Positions 46,557-55,918 of a stretch of 64,000 bases of DNA are shown one piece after another. Origin of the DNA: Erodium maritimum (taxonomy: Eukaryota > Streptophyta > Magnoliopsida > Geraniales > Geraniaceae); assembly GCA_963921825.1 (NCBI GenBank), contig OY997591.1, positions 34,741,825 to 34,805,824 on the forward strand. Reading direction: 5' to 3'. Made by a program: the position numbers and the translations under genes. How positions within the stretch are numbered: position 1 is the first letter of the stretch; every line of letters starts with the position of its first letter. The notes under the pieces are model-generated. The model was given only the letters and a program-made list of their open reading frames with translations, ran no database searches and had not been told where the DNA came from.

Positions 46557-48048
46557 AAAGGAATTTCGTCCGCGAAATTTGAATAACGCTCATAAAAGGT
46601 ACAAAAGAACACGTACCCTGATAGGTCTCGCGGTAGGTAGAGGATCCTGGGGCCCGGGAATCGGTAACCGCGTACATTCTCCCCGCTGGCGTCTGCTGCC
46701 TCTGGCTCGGCGCACCAACTGCTGGATAACCATAGCTCCACTGTTGTCTCGGAGCTGGCACGCTCGTCGATGGAAGCGAAAACCTCGATTGCTGACTCTG
46801 ACGAGGGCGACCCCTGGGTGACTGTACCGTCCGCGACTGATGCGGCCGCTGCACCGATGTCGCTCCCAACGGCTCACGACACCATTCCATCGTGTGTCCC
46901 ACACGGCCACACCGGAGACAGCTGGTCCCATCGGCTCCCGACTCCGAGCCCTGGCCTGCCCGGCACCCCCGCCGCAAGTGGCCTGGCTCCTTGCAGAGAT
47001 GGCATGTCGGCACCCTCTGTGTCGCGACTGGCCCCATGGACGCCACTGACCCATGCTGTCTCGTTCCACCCTGGTGAGTCGGCGGTCGGAAGAATCCAGA
47101 GGTCCTCTGCCTCCTTGGGTCTCGTGACTCTGACGGCCCTGCAAAGTCGGTCGGCCGCTGTCGAACCTCGCGGGTTCTGGCCGCATCCTGGATCCCCTGC
47201 TCCACCGTCGCTGCGGTGTCCACGAGATCTGTGTACTTCCGCAGTCTCAAGGCGAGAACCTGGTTCCGAATCCCCTGCCTCAGTCCTCCCTGGAACCGCA
47301 GACAACGGTTCTGCTCGGTCATCACCATCTCCGGCGCGAATCTGGCCAAAGCTGTGAACCTGGCCTCGTACTCTGCTACCGTCATCCCCTCCTGTTCCGA
47401 GTCTAGGAACTGCCGATGTCGCTCCAACCGAGCCGACTCGGGAAAGTACTGTTCCATAAAAACTGTCTGGAAGATGCTATAGTCATAACCGACCATGTCC
47501 TTCACACGCCCCCACCAGTGGTAGGCGCTGTCTCTCAGCTGGTGGGCCGCGAAGGACACCCTGCGACGACCCTCCTCGACACCCGATGTATCCAGGTCGC
47601 GCGTGACCTGCTCTAGCCACCTCTCAGCTAGGTCGGGGTTCGGCTCCCCGACAAATGTAGGTATCCCGAGCTTCAGGAAGTCTAGTAGTGCTCTGGATGT
47701 GTGATCCTCTGTCTGACCGGGCCTCACTGGGACCGCGGCTGCCTCTGGAGCTGGTGAGGCCGACTCTCGGTTGGCGATGACCGCCACCAAACTCTGGACT
47801 GTCCTGGTCAGCTCACCCAGGGCAGTCACAACGGGTGGGTCTGCGACCGGCGGGACGCTGGGCGTGCCCGTAGAAGGTCCCGCATCGCCCCTCCTATCCT
47901 CACCGACAGGAGTACCCTGCGCCTCGGCGTACTCGGCGGGCTCAACGGTGGGCACCCGTCCTGGTGTCCCCGCTGACCGTCCCCACCTGCCTCGCGAGGG
48001 CGCTCGTTCCCGTGCCACTGCTGCTCTTCCTCGTCTACCACGAGCCAT
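46555..48048 (-). CDS. Gag polyprotein, intact, 497 aa
   Basis: Structural capsid/nucleocapsid protein that would package element RNA into cytoplasmic particles. Start chosen at MARGRRGRAAV because the same ATG context opens gag in the older copy. Residues 1-115 are Arg/Gly/Pro-rich. The Retrotrans_gag capsid domain lies at about 120-290 (FLKLGIPTFVGEPNP at 124, SAYHWWGRVKD at 174, VAEYEARFTAL at 224). Two CCHC knuckles lie at C349-C362 and C377-C390. A Gln/Ser/Pro-rich tail includes AGRMYAVTD near 455, which in full elements leads into protease. The frame then stops at the PPT. No Pol follows. There are no internal stops, unlike the 17940 copy. Confidence 0.95.
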   Translation of the reverse strand: MARGRRGRAAVARERAPSRGRWGRSAGTPGRVPTVEPAEYAEAQGTPVGEDRRGDAGPSTGTPSVPPVADPPVVTALGELTRTVQSLVAVIANRESASPAPEAAAVPVRPGQTEDHTSRALLDFLKLGIPTFVGEPNPDLAERWLEQVTRDLDTSGVEEGRRRVSFAAHQLRDSAYHWWGRVKDMVGYDYSIFQTVFMEQYFPESARLERHRQFLDSEQEGMTVAEYEARFTALARFAPEMVMTEQNRCLRFQGGLRQGIRNQVLALRLRKYTDLVDTAATVEQGIQDAARTREVRQRPTDFAGPSESRDPRRQRTSGFFRPPTHQGGTRQHGSVASMGPVATQRVPTCHLCKEPGHLRRGCRAGQGSESGADGTSCLRCGRVGHTMEWCREPLGATSVQRPHQSRTVQSPRGRPRQSQQSRFSLPSTSVPAPRQQWSYGYPAVGAPSQRQQTPAGRMYAVTDSRAPGSSTYRETYQGTCSFVPFMSVIQISRTKFL

Positions 48049-49639
48049 CAGCAGGTATCCTCTGCACGGATACACGCAAACGTTCAGTTTGGGAACTCAA
48101 ACAAGACAAAGCTCGAATACACTAACGTTCACACGGTCTACGTCTACCCAACGTACTTGCTACTAAACGCCACACCGTTCACGCTAATCATACTTTAATT
48201 GTAACATCACGTAAGCGGAACCTCAAACTTAACCACACAACCGTACACCAAGCCCTTATTCGGTCCCTTATGCACTTACTCATAACTTTCCGCAACCAAA
48301 CCAGTGTTCGCACTCGTCCCTTGCGGGAAAAGTAGTAAAGGGGATGAGCGTTACGCTCACCTCCACGGACACTCGTTCGATTATGGCATACTAGTAACGC
48401 ACCAAGGACTTACCACTCTAGTCAGGGCAAACCACCACCTCAAACTGAAGCCAAACATCCCACCGTCCATGCTAACAACACCTCAAGTACTTGTTCGAGT
48501 AAGATGATCCTCGACACGGGAAACACGTCCTCAATATCAGTAAAACACCACTGCTCGCGATATTAAAGCCCTAAGTATACTAATACGTAAGCGAAAAACT
48601 CAACAACAACTCAACCGTACAGCAGGCCTACGACCTCTACAACCCACAACTGCGAAACACAAACCCATACAACCAACGCTCAACCGCACGAACGTGAACT
48701 GAGTCACACAACTACAACCCTAAACGCCCAACGAAACAAACCCTTTTTCTTCCCTTTTTTTTTTTGAAAACCGGCTGGACCGGTCCGGTAAGTGGGCCAG
48801 ACCATATGGGCCACCGGGCCGGCATGTGAACCGTGCCGGGCTGGCTGCCGGATCGGACCAGCGAGCCCGTCATGGTCACGTACCAGGTCGGCCCGTGGTC
48901 CGTCCCGTAGCCGCGACCGTTTCGCCCCTAACACCCCGTCGCGTCGATCCTAGGACACTCGCATCCTACCCGTCTCTTGGCGACCTGCACACTTGTGCGT
49001 CGCACACATTTAACCACCACAATGTCCAAACACGTACCACAAAACCCGACTAAACCACAAACACAAGCCAAACCGGCCAAACACCCATAGCAACAACAAC
49101 GACGACACCCGCCCACCGGGCCAACCAAAGTCAAACAGCGCCCACCGGGCCAACCAACAACAATCACAATACGCCCACAGGGCCAAACGAAGTCAAACAC
49201 AAACGCCCACGGTGTCACACAAAATCAAGACACGCCCACCGGGCCTACCAACACTGAACCTCGCCCACCGGGCCAATCAAAGTCAAGCACAAACACCCAC
49301 GGCGTCAAACAACATCAAAACAATCAAATTTTTAAAGCTTTCCCCACTTCATTTTTAAAACCCCATACTTGACATCACGCAGTTACAACCCGGTCCAGGC
49401 GTCCCCGAACTACGTTGTACCGAATTGATATCAGCACCGCCACGTTCGACTACAGGAGCGCTCCTGAGTCGACCCGCGACCGCTTAAAAACATTTCAAGC
49501 AAAATCAAACAATCAACAAGCCAGCAATAAAAACACTGCACATAAACACAAACTCAACCAGGACTCATAACACTACGGGTCTACACTGACTCGACCCTCC
49601 CCACCTAATTGACGGACAGTCCGAGGTGTGAAACCTCGA
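48049..49639 (-). other. Leader of gag-only copy 2 with minisatellite
   Basis: 1.6 kb without a gene. At 49105-49320 six or more copies of a CGCCCACCGGGCCAACCAA unit occur, the same unit as in 17555-17665. A hairpin-like GATGAGCGTTACGCTCACC at 48342-48360 resembles the LTR inverted repeat. At 48750-48940 is a GC-rich stretch. Confidence 0.7.
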
Positions 49640-49651
49640 GCTCTGATACCA
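49640..49651 (-). other. Primer-binding site of gag-only copy 2
   Basis: Minus-strand TGGTATCAGAGC three bases from the LTR end, complementary to tRNA-Met, identical to the older copy. Confidence 0.92.
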
Positions 49652-49654
49652 AGC

Positions 49655-52600
49655 TGTCACGCCCCAATTTCAGTAAAACCAAACTAGGGACGCGGACATT
49701 TTAAAACATAAAAACACTTGAACACCTGTTTTCATTAAACACTTTAAAAGTACCATTTGTTCAACAAAATAATAATTACAGTTTAAAACACGTCCCAACA
49801 AGTGGACAAAAGTACAAGGTATCCGTCACTAGACTCAAAAGACAAAACCCGGACTCTGCTCCTAGCTCCACAAGCTTTGAGAGCTCACCTAGTCCGTCCC
49901 ACGAACAGTACCTGTAGGAAAAGCAGCTAGGGGTGAGCGTTCGCTCACCACCGCGAATAACAGACTGACTACGGCATCATTAGCAGACAAAGCAGGTAAC
50001 ACCAATAACAACTCAACACCGGGGAAACACCATCCCCAACCCAAGTACTCTAACTTACAAACACCCACGGTGACCTTCCTCAAACGACTCAACACTCAAC
50101 CACGTAAGCAGACCCGACACTACAATTGACGACCTCTCCCAAGGACTCAAACGACAGCTACACAACACCAAACAGATCACAAAGGATCGCACACCAAACA
50201 AGATCACAAAGGATCGCATACCAGCTGCTCGGTAACCTCTCCCACTCTCACGAACACGGATCAGGCTAGCCAAAGAATGCTTACAACCTGTGATACTCAA
50301 ACTCGGACCAGGCCAGCCAAAGAATGCTTGCAACCTGTGTTACTCAAACTCGGACCAGGCCAGCCAAAGAATGCTTGCAACCTGTGTTACTCAAACTGTG
50401 TCAGGCCAGCCAAAGAATGCTTGCAACCCGTTGATACTCAAACTTGGTCAGGCCAGCCAAAGAATTCTTGCAACCTACCGGGATCCGCAACCACAATCAC
50501 AATCACAATCACAATCACACGCAAATTCATCAACCAGTAACAACACAAGTTCAACACTCACAGACACTCATGGCCACCAAGACACCAACAGTAAAACTCG
50601 AACTCAACAGCCCCACAGGCACTCACGGCCTCCCAAGACACACCGACAGTAAGACACAGACTCAACAACCCCACAGGCACTCACGGCCTCCCAAGACACC
50701 AACCATAAGACACGCTTTCAACTTACCGAGACTCTAACTCGTAAGCCAGCTAAAGGAAGCTTGCAACCCCCCCGAGACTCTAACTCGGTCAGGCCAGCCA
50801 AAGACACCGACCTTAGTACACGGGCCCTCAAGGCCACCCAAAACACCAACAATTGACTACGGGCTCTCATGGCCACCCAAGACACCAATTCAAATACACG
50901 GGCTCTCAAGGCCACCCAAACTCAATCAATAAATAATACGGGCTCTCAAGGCCACCCAAAACTCGATAATAAAGTACGGGCTCTCAAGGCCACCCAAACT
51001 CAATCAATAATAATACAGGCTCTCAAGGCCACCCAAAACTCGATAATAAAGTACGGGCTCCCAAGGCCACCCAAACTCAATCAATAAATAATACGGGCTC
51101 TCAAGGCCACCTAAAACTCGATAATAAAGTACGGGCTCCCAAGGCCACCCAAACTCAATCAATAAATAATACGGGCTCTCAAGGCCACCCAAAACTCGAT
51201 AATAAAATACGGGCTCTCAAGGCCACCCAAGACACCAAATAAGCAATCAACCTCCGGCTTAACCAAGCCTCCAACAGTCCTAACATCAACAGTTTCACAA
51301 TCAACCTCCGGGCATGGTCATATGCCTCCAGTACTCCTAATATCGATAAGTTCACAAACAACCTCCGGGCATGGTCATATGCCTCCAGTAAAACAATTAA
51401 CGCTAAGTTCTCTGCTCCTACAACACTACTAAGTGTCACATGCTTTTCTCAATAATTACTAAGTTCCCGTAACATGCTTTTCTGATAAACGCTACAATCC
51501 CGTATCATGCTTTTCTAATATTTAAATAAACCTATTCAACCCACGACACCCCGGTGTCACATGCAATTCTACTGTTAACTTTCCCCGGTCAGGGCCGAGA
51601 TCCGGCTACTTTTCCCTACCTCGTGCGTGTTCTCCCAAAAGCCAAACCACGAGCTCCGGTGATGATCTCAGTCACTCACCCAGCTTTCCCTTGCCTCGGT
51701 CCGTGGCACGATCTAAAAGAACACAATTAAAGGCACTTTTAAACTAGTACGAATAAACCGAAAACCATTAAACTCGAAACCCAAACTTAACCCCGACAAT
51801 GTCGATCACTCCAAAACTTCCCAATTACTCGACATTGTCGATAAGGGACCCGTAAAGGCCCGATTCGCCCGACATGGCGAATCTGCCCGGGTTTTGTTAA
51901 TTGCCTTCCGGGGCCCCAAAAGCCCCCGTTTTCGTTCCTACGGTCTTAGAATATTTCAAGGAACCCAATGTACTTGCCCGAATCGAATTCCGACTCCCGA
52001 GTCAATTAAATGACGTTTAAAGTTTCTAAACCCGATAAATTACAACTTCTCCAATTTAATTCCAATTTTCGATTCGGTTTAGGGTAAGTGGTCCGGGGAA
52101 CGTTTTAAACCACCCGAACGATAAAACCCGAGCACGTGGGCCCCACACGGCCACAATGGCAAAATTCCCTTTTTGCCCCAAAACGTTCCTAACGAACCCC
52201 AAACCTCAACCATTCATCTTTAAACCAATTCTAACCAAAACCCAACCATATTTGAATTGTTTAAACTCAAACCCTAAAATTCGAACTTAACAAAACGAAA
52301 ATCGGTTAGGTGCTCACCGTAGAGAATGACGGTGTGAACTCGATTCTTCAATCGTTGAGGCGATCCACCGGTCGGATGATCGAGAAATAGCAAAACCCTA
52401 CAACCCCCTTCTCTTTTTCTCTCCTCCTTCTCTCCTCTTTCTACTTTCTCTCTCTTGTTTGCTCTTTTTTTTTTGTGTTCTGCCGAGACCACACAACCTT
52501 TCCCTTTTATTTGTTTTAAAAACTACACCCATCTTTCCATATTTACCAAACTAACACAAAACCTATTATTTTCTCCTTTAAAACCTTATACTCGGCCAAC

Positions 52601-53084
52601 ACTTAACAACCACACAATTTCCCCCCAAAATCAACACCACCATATAATTGCCAAGTGTCAAGGTGGGTCCCACACCTTTTGGAAAATATCTAGTTGATAT
52701 TTTCCAATCAGTTTTGCGAAAAACGGACGTTTCGGGCCCCGAACGGGCACTTTTCCCAAGAAATTACGAAACTTGACGGGCTACAAGAAAACGGCTCAAC
52801 TAAGATCGCTGCGACGACGGCTAAGATTTTCGGATCCAAAACGGTCCTCGAATGGACCAAAACGTCGCTCGGTTGACTTTTCCAACGAAAAGTCAACATT
52901 TCCCAAATTGATCAGAAAGTTGCCCTGAGTCCCCCGGAACTCACTTTGGTCAATAACGGGGTCAACTTAAGTCCGGTATGACACTCGAGGTCATTTTAGG
53001 TTCACTTAACTGTCAGTCTTAAAATTTTTAAATTTTCCTGTTTTTCGCAGGTTTGACTGGCGTTGACCGGGAGTGGTTATTACA
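49655..53084 (-). mobile_element. 5' LTR of gag-only copy 2 (3,430 bp)
   Basis: Near-identical to 43115-46543. Visible differences include single-base changes near 50491, 50608, 50658, 50691, 51362, 51812 and 53016, and one extra T in the run near 52470. Inverted repeat at 49932-49949. Confidence 0.95.
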
Positions 53085-53549
53085 ATTGACGACACCACCA
53101 CTTGGTTGACAAGTGGCAAGGTGGGTCCCACACCTGTTTGGACCAATATCCAGAAGATATTTTCCAATCAGATTCGCGAAAATCGGACGTTTCAGGCCCC
53201 GAACGGGCACTTTTTCCCAAAAATTACGAAACTTGACGGGTTACAAGGAAACGGCTCAACTAAGACCGCTGCGACGACGGCTAAGCTTTTTGGATCCAAA
53301 ACGGTCCTCGAATGTTCCAAAACGTCGCTCGGTTGACTTTTCCAGTGAAAAGTCAACATTTCCCAAATTGATTAGAAAGTTGCCCTGAGTTCCCCGAAAC
53401 TCACTTTGGTCGATAACGGGGTCAACTTAAGTCCGGTATCACACTCGGGGTCATTTTAGGTTCAATTAAGTGTCAGTCTTAAAAATTTTAAATTTTCCTG
53501 TTTTTCGCAGATTTGATTGACGTTGACCGGGAGTGGTTATTACACAAAG

Positions 53550-54056
53550 TGTTAAAGAATCATAATGCAGTATTGCGTATGGACTGGTGCAGGAGTACTA
53601 ATAGATCGGTGGAGATGTGCTTGAAGCATCCCGAAAGGATGCTTGTAGTATCCATTCAAAAAGGATGTTTTGGAGCATCCATTCCGAAGGGATGGTTGCC
53701 ATCATATATTGTTAACTGTTGAGTAAAAAATAGAGTTGCATGTAGTAAAATATTATCAACAGTGCATAACATTATTGAACTCAAAAATATATAAATAGAC
53801 TTGTAGCTTACATATATATGATAGTTTGCCATACACACCACTGATTTGTTTATATGCACACTGCTGATAGTTTATTAATTCCCTTTTATAATGAAACACA
53901 AACAAAAATAGTTCACAGATATTAAACATAAACAAATATATATATAAAACCAGGTGTCCAACACAAAAGCAAATTTAAAACATTCAATTCAACAAGTCCA
54001 ACAAAAACAGCAAATTTAAAGACAACATAAGTAGAAAGGAAACGATGTAACGGGCT
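53550..54056. other. Spacer with GCATCC hairpin repeats
   Basis: No gene. At 53615-53700 the repeats AAGCATCCCGA, AGGATGCTTG, GAGCATCCATTC and AGGGATGG match the set at 37355-37480. CTGATAGTTT-type motifs occur near 53820 and 53865. This is the continuation of the region left of 42641 once the LTR nest is removed. Confidence 0.55.
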
Positions 54057-54317
54057 CTAAACGGACTGATCTGCTCTGGAGAATTGCTCTAGTACACGAC
54101 GAATTGCATTCAACTGACGAATCAGTGCTACATGTCTCCAAACTTCCGGCGACCATTCCTTGGTGTCGATGTGAGTGAGGGTCACCAGTTGTTCGTTGAC
54201 ATCAGCCTGGACGCTGAATTTTTTTTCTTCAACCTGCTTATACGCCATCAGCCTGGCGTAATGCTCCAGTTTTCGTATCCCTGCTTCGGCCTGATCTGAA
54301 CCAGAAGGAGCAGCCAT
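54057..54317 (-). CDS. Small hypothetical protein, 86 aa, helical
   Basis: Start ATG at 54317 (MAAPSGSDQAEAGIRKLEHY). The 86-residue product is charged and predicted by eye to be mostly helical (AEAGIRKLEHYARLMAYKQVEEKKF; later EVWRHVALIRQLNAIRRVLEQF). It has no signal peptide and no family I recognise. A TATA box at 54398-54408 lies about 80 bp upstream on the same strand. It is head-to-head with the small broken gene at 54713. Not homologous by eye to the F-box genes. Confidence 0.55.
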   Translation of the reverse strand: MAAPSGSDQAEAGIRKLEHYARLMAYKQVEEKKFSVQADVNEQLVTLTHIDTKEWSPEVWRHVALIRQLNAIRRVLEQFSRADQSV

Positions 54318-54397
54318 GGATGATAGACTCACGGTTAGGATTCCTGCAAAAAAAACTGAGTAGAATTAAAATGTGAAAGAATAGAACACGGTTGTTC

Positions 54398-54408
54398 CTT
54401 TATATAGG
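54398..54408 (-). promoter_or_regulatory. TATA box for the 54057-54317 gene
   Basis: Minus-strand TCCTATATAAAGG, a good plant TATA box at suitable distance from the ATG. Confidence 0.65.
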
Positions 54409-54646
54409 AAATGAAAAGGAACCACCAACTTAAATCTAGGGAGAAAACCAACCGTCACAAGCGTTGATGTATGTGTAAATATTTATTAAAGAGTATTTAA
54501 CGACGGTTTAATTGGACTGTTCATAAGACAGATTGATTTTTGAAAATATAAGAAGAATACAAGCGGTTTCTTAACTATCCCATCAGTTAAGGAAGATGTG
54601 GAAAGTATTATAACTGCCCACTAACTACATCACGAGCTATAGTTCC

Positions 54647-54655
54647 CTATAAATA
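54647..54655 (+). promoter_or_regulatory. TATA box for the 54713 gene
   Basis: CCCTATAAATACAC, a canonical plant TATA box 58-66 bp before the ATG at 54713. Confidence 0.65.
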
Positions 54656-54712
54656 CACACCTCAGTAATCCCCAAAACTAACCAAGAAAAGAGTTTTGTT
54701 TAGTTAAAGAAA

Positions 54713-54985
54713 ATGGAGTCAGGGAAATCCATCCAAAGTCCAGTGTCTAAGGAGATTAAACGTTAGAGGCGCCTCATTGAGCATGACAGGGTAGTGCTAA
54801 ACTACACGGGGCTGAGGCTGAAGCTGTTGGAGACCTAGCTTGAAGTGACTTTAATGGTCAATGATGCATGGAATGTGGATGCAAAGGATATGACATCGGA
54901 TGAGAAGGATGCAAACCAGACCCATATGAAGAAGATTGAGGAGCTTAATGTCATGCTTGAGGAAATTATTAAGAAGATGGATTAG
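54713..54985 (+). pseudogene. Small coiled-coil protein gene with two in-frame stops
   Basis: ATG at 54713 follows a TATA box and an A-rich leader. The 91-codon frame (MESGKSIQSPVSKEIKR...) has TAG at 54764 and 54836 and ends with a Lys/Glu-rich helical tail (HMKKIEELNVMLEEIIKKMD). Promoter signals are intact but the frame is interrupted, so it looks recently disabled. Its size, charge and divergent placement recall the 102-aa gene at 62215. Family unknown. Confidence 0.5.
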
Positions 54986-55685
54986 GTAATTCCAATCTTG
55001 GCTGTTATTTGGATTCCTCCAAAAATATCATGAACATGTTCATGATTTTATGTTTTTAATTTAATGAAAACAGTAATTTCCTTCAGTTTAATATAAAATA
55101 TGTTCTTCTTTTACTTCTCTACATTTCTATATTCACGATCTTTTGGCAGAAAATCAATTTAAGGATAGATTATTTTTAATATTGGGAAATATAGGAAATA
55201 TTGAAAGTACTGAGAACCAGTAAAAGGTTAATGTACACACCGCTAATATATTAGAATACATGTTGCTGATAGTTTAGACATATAAGCTTATTTAATATTC
55301 ATATATGTATTATAAAATCAATTTGAGACATGTAAAAAAATGTACATGGTTGCCATATTTGGCTCAAAAGTTTGAAGAATTCAAGGTAATGCATCTAAAT
55401 TTAATAAACATATAAAATAAAGACCTTTTAAGATCATGCAAATTGCTAAAAGTTTCTCTGCACCTAGACTTTTTAGCTTACATATTACTGACAGTTTAGC
55501 ATGCACACCACTGATGTTTTAACATGCACATTATTGACAGTTACTAATTTGCTTCTCTAGTGAAACACAAACAAAAAACTAGATCACATATATTAAACAT
55601 CAACAAAAATTACATAAACCAGTTGTCCAACTAAACAAAACATCTTCAACTATTTAGGGAGACAAGTTCAACAAAAACAACCAGG
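54986..55685. other. No supportable gene
   Basis: AT-rich spacer. It contains CTGATAGTTTAG-like motifs near 55265, 55490 and 55540, each set among GCACACCACTGAT phrases. Confidence 0.55.
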
Positions 55686-55913
55686 TTAAAGAAAGCGTAA
55701 TTTGTTGACGTTATAAGCAAGCTTCATTGCCTCAATGTCAATTAAACAATCAATACACCCATATCTAAGTTCTCCAGCACCTGTGATAGCTTCGATTCTA
55801 CGCCTCCAATGGCCAGCATCGAGAGGAGTTTCGCAAATCCTTGATGTCCTCAAATCTGACCATCTGTCAAATTGTAGCATGGCACGAAACTGACGATGAT
55901 AGTAATGCGGCAT

Positions 55914-55918
55914 TGACC
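55914..55918. repeat. TSD TGACC flanking the solo LTR in the F-box gene
   Basis: TGACC at 55914-55918 recurs at 58733-58737. Confidence 0.9.

Larger units (their letters stand above)
43115..53084 (-). mobile_element. Intact gag-only LTR retrotransposon (TR-GAG type), copy 2, recent
   Basis: Minus-strand element of 9,970 bp: 5' LTR 49655-53084, PBS, leader, intact gag 48048-46555, PPT, 3' LTR 43115-46543. TSD ATTGA at 43110-43114 and 53085-53089 is perfect. The two LTRs (3,430 and 3,429 bp) differ at only about eight positions that I could spot, so insertion was recent. No protease, RT, RNase H or integrase is encoded, so it depends on an autonomous partner in trans. Confidence 0.95.
42641..53544 (-). 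mobile_element. Internally deleted solo gypsy LTR hosting a nested element
   Basis: On the minus strand this is a TGTAATAACC...GGGGCGTGACA LTR. CAAAG at 42636-42640 and 53545-53549 is a perfect TSD. Only 42641-43114 and 53085-53544 (about 930 bp) are LTR sequence. Compared with full copies, about 2.3 kb of the middle is missing at GGTGGTGT/CGTCAAT, exactly where the later insertion sits. The deletion therefore preceded or accompanied insertion. It keeps the 18-bp inverted repeat at 42920-42937. Confidence 0.88.

Noticed and set aside
46770-47357. 195-codon plus-strand open frame
   Set aside because: Antisense shadow of the intact gag on the minus strand.
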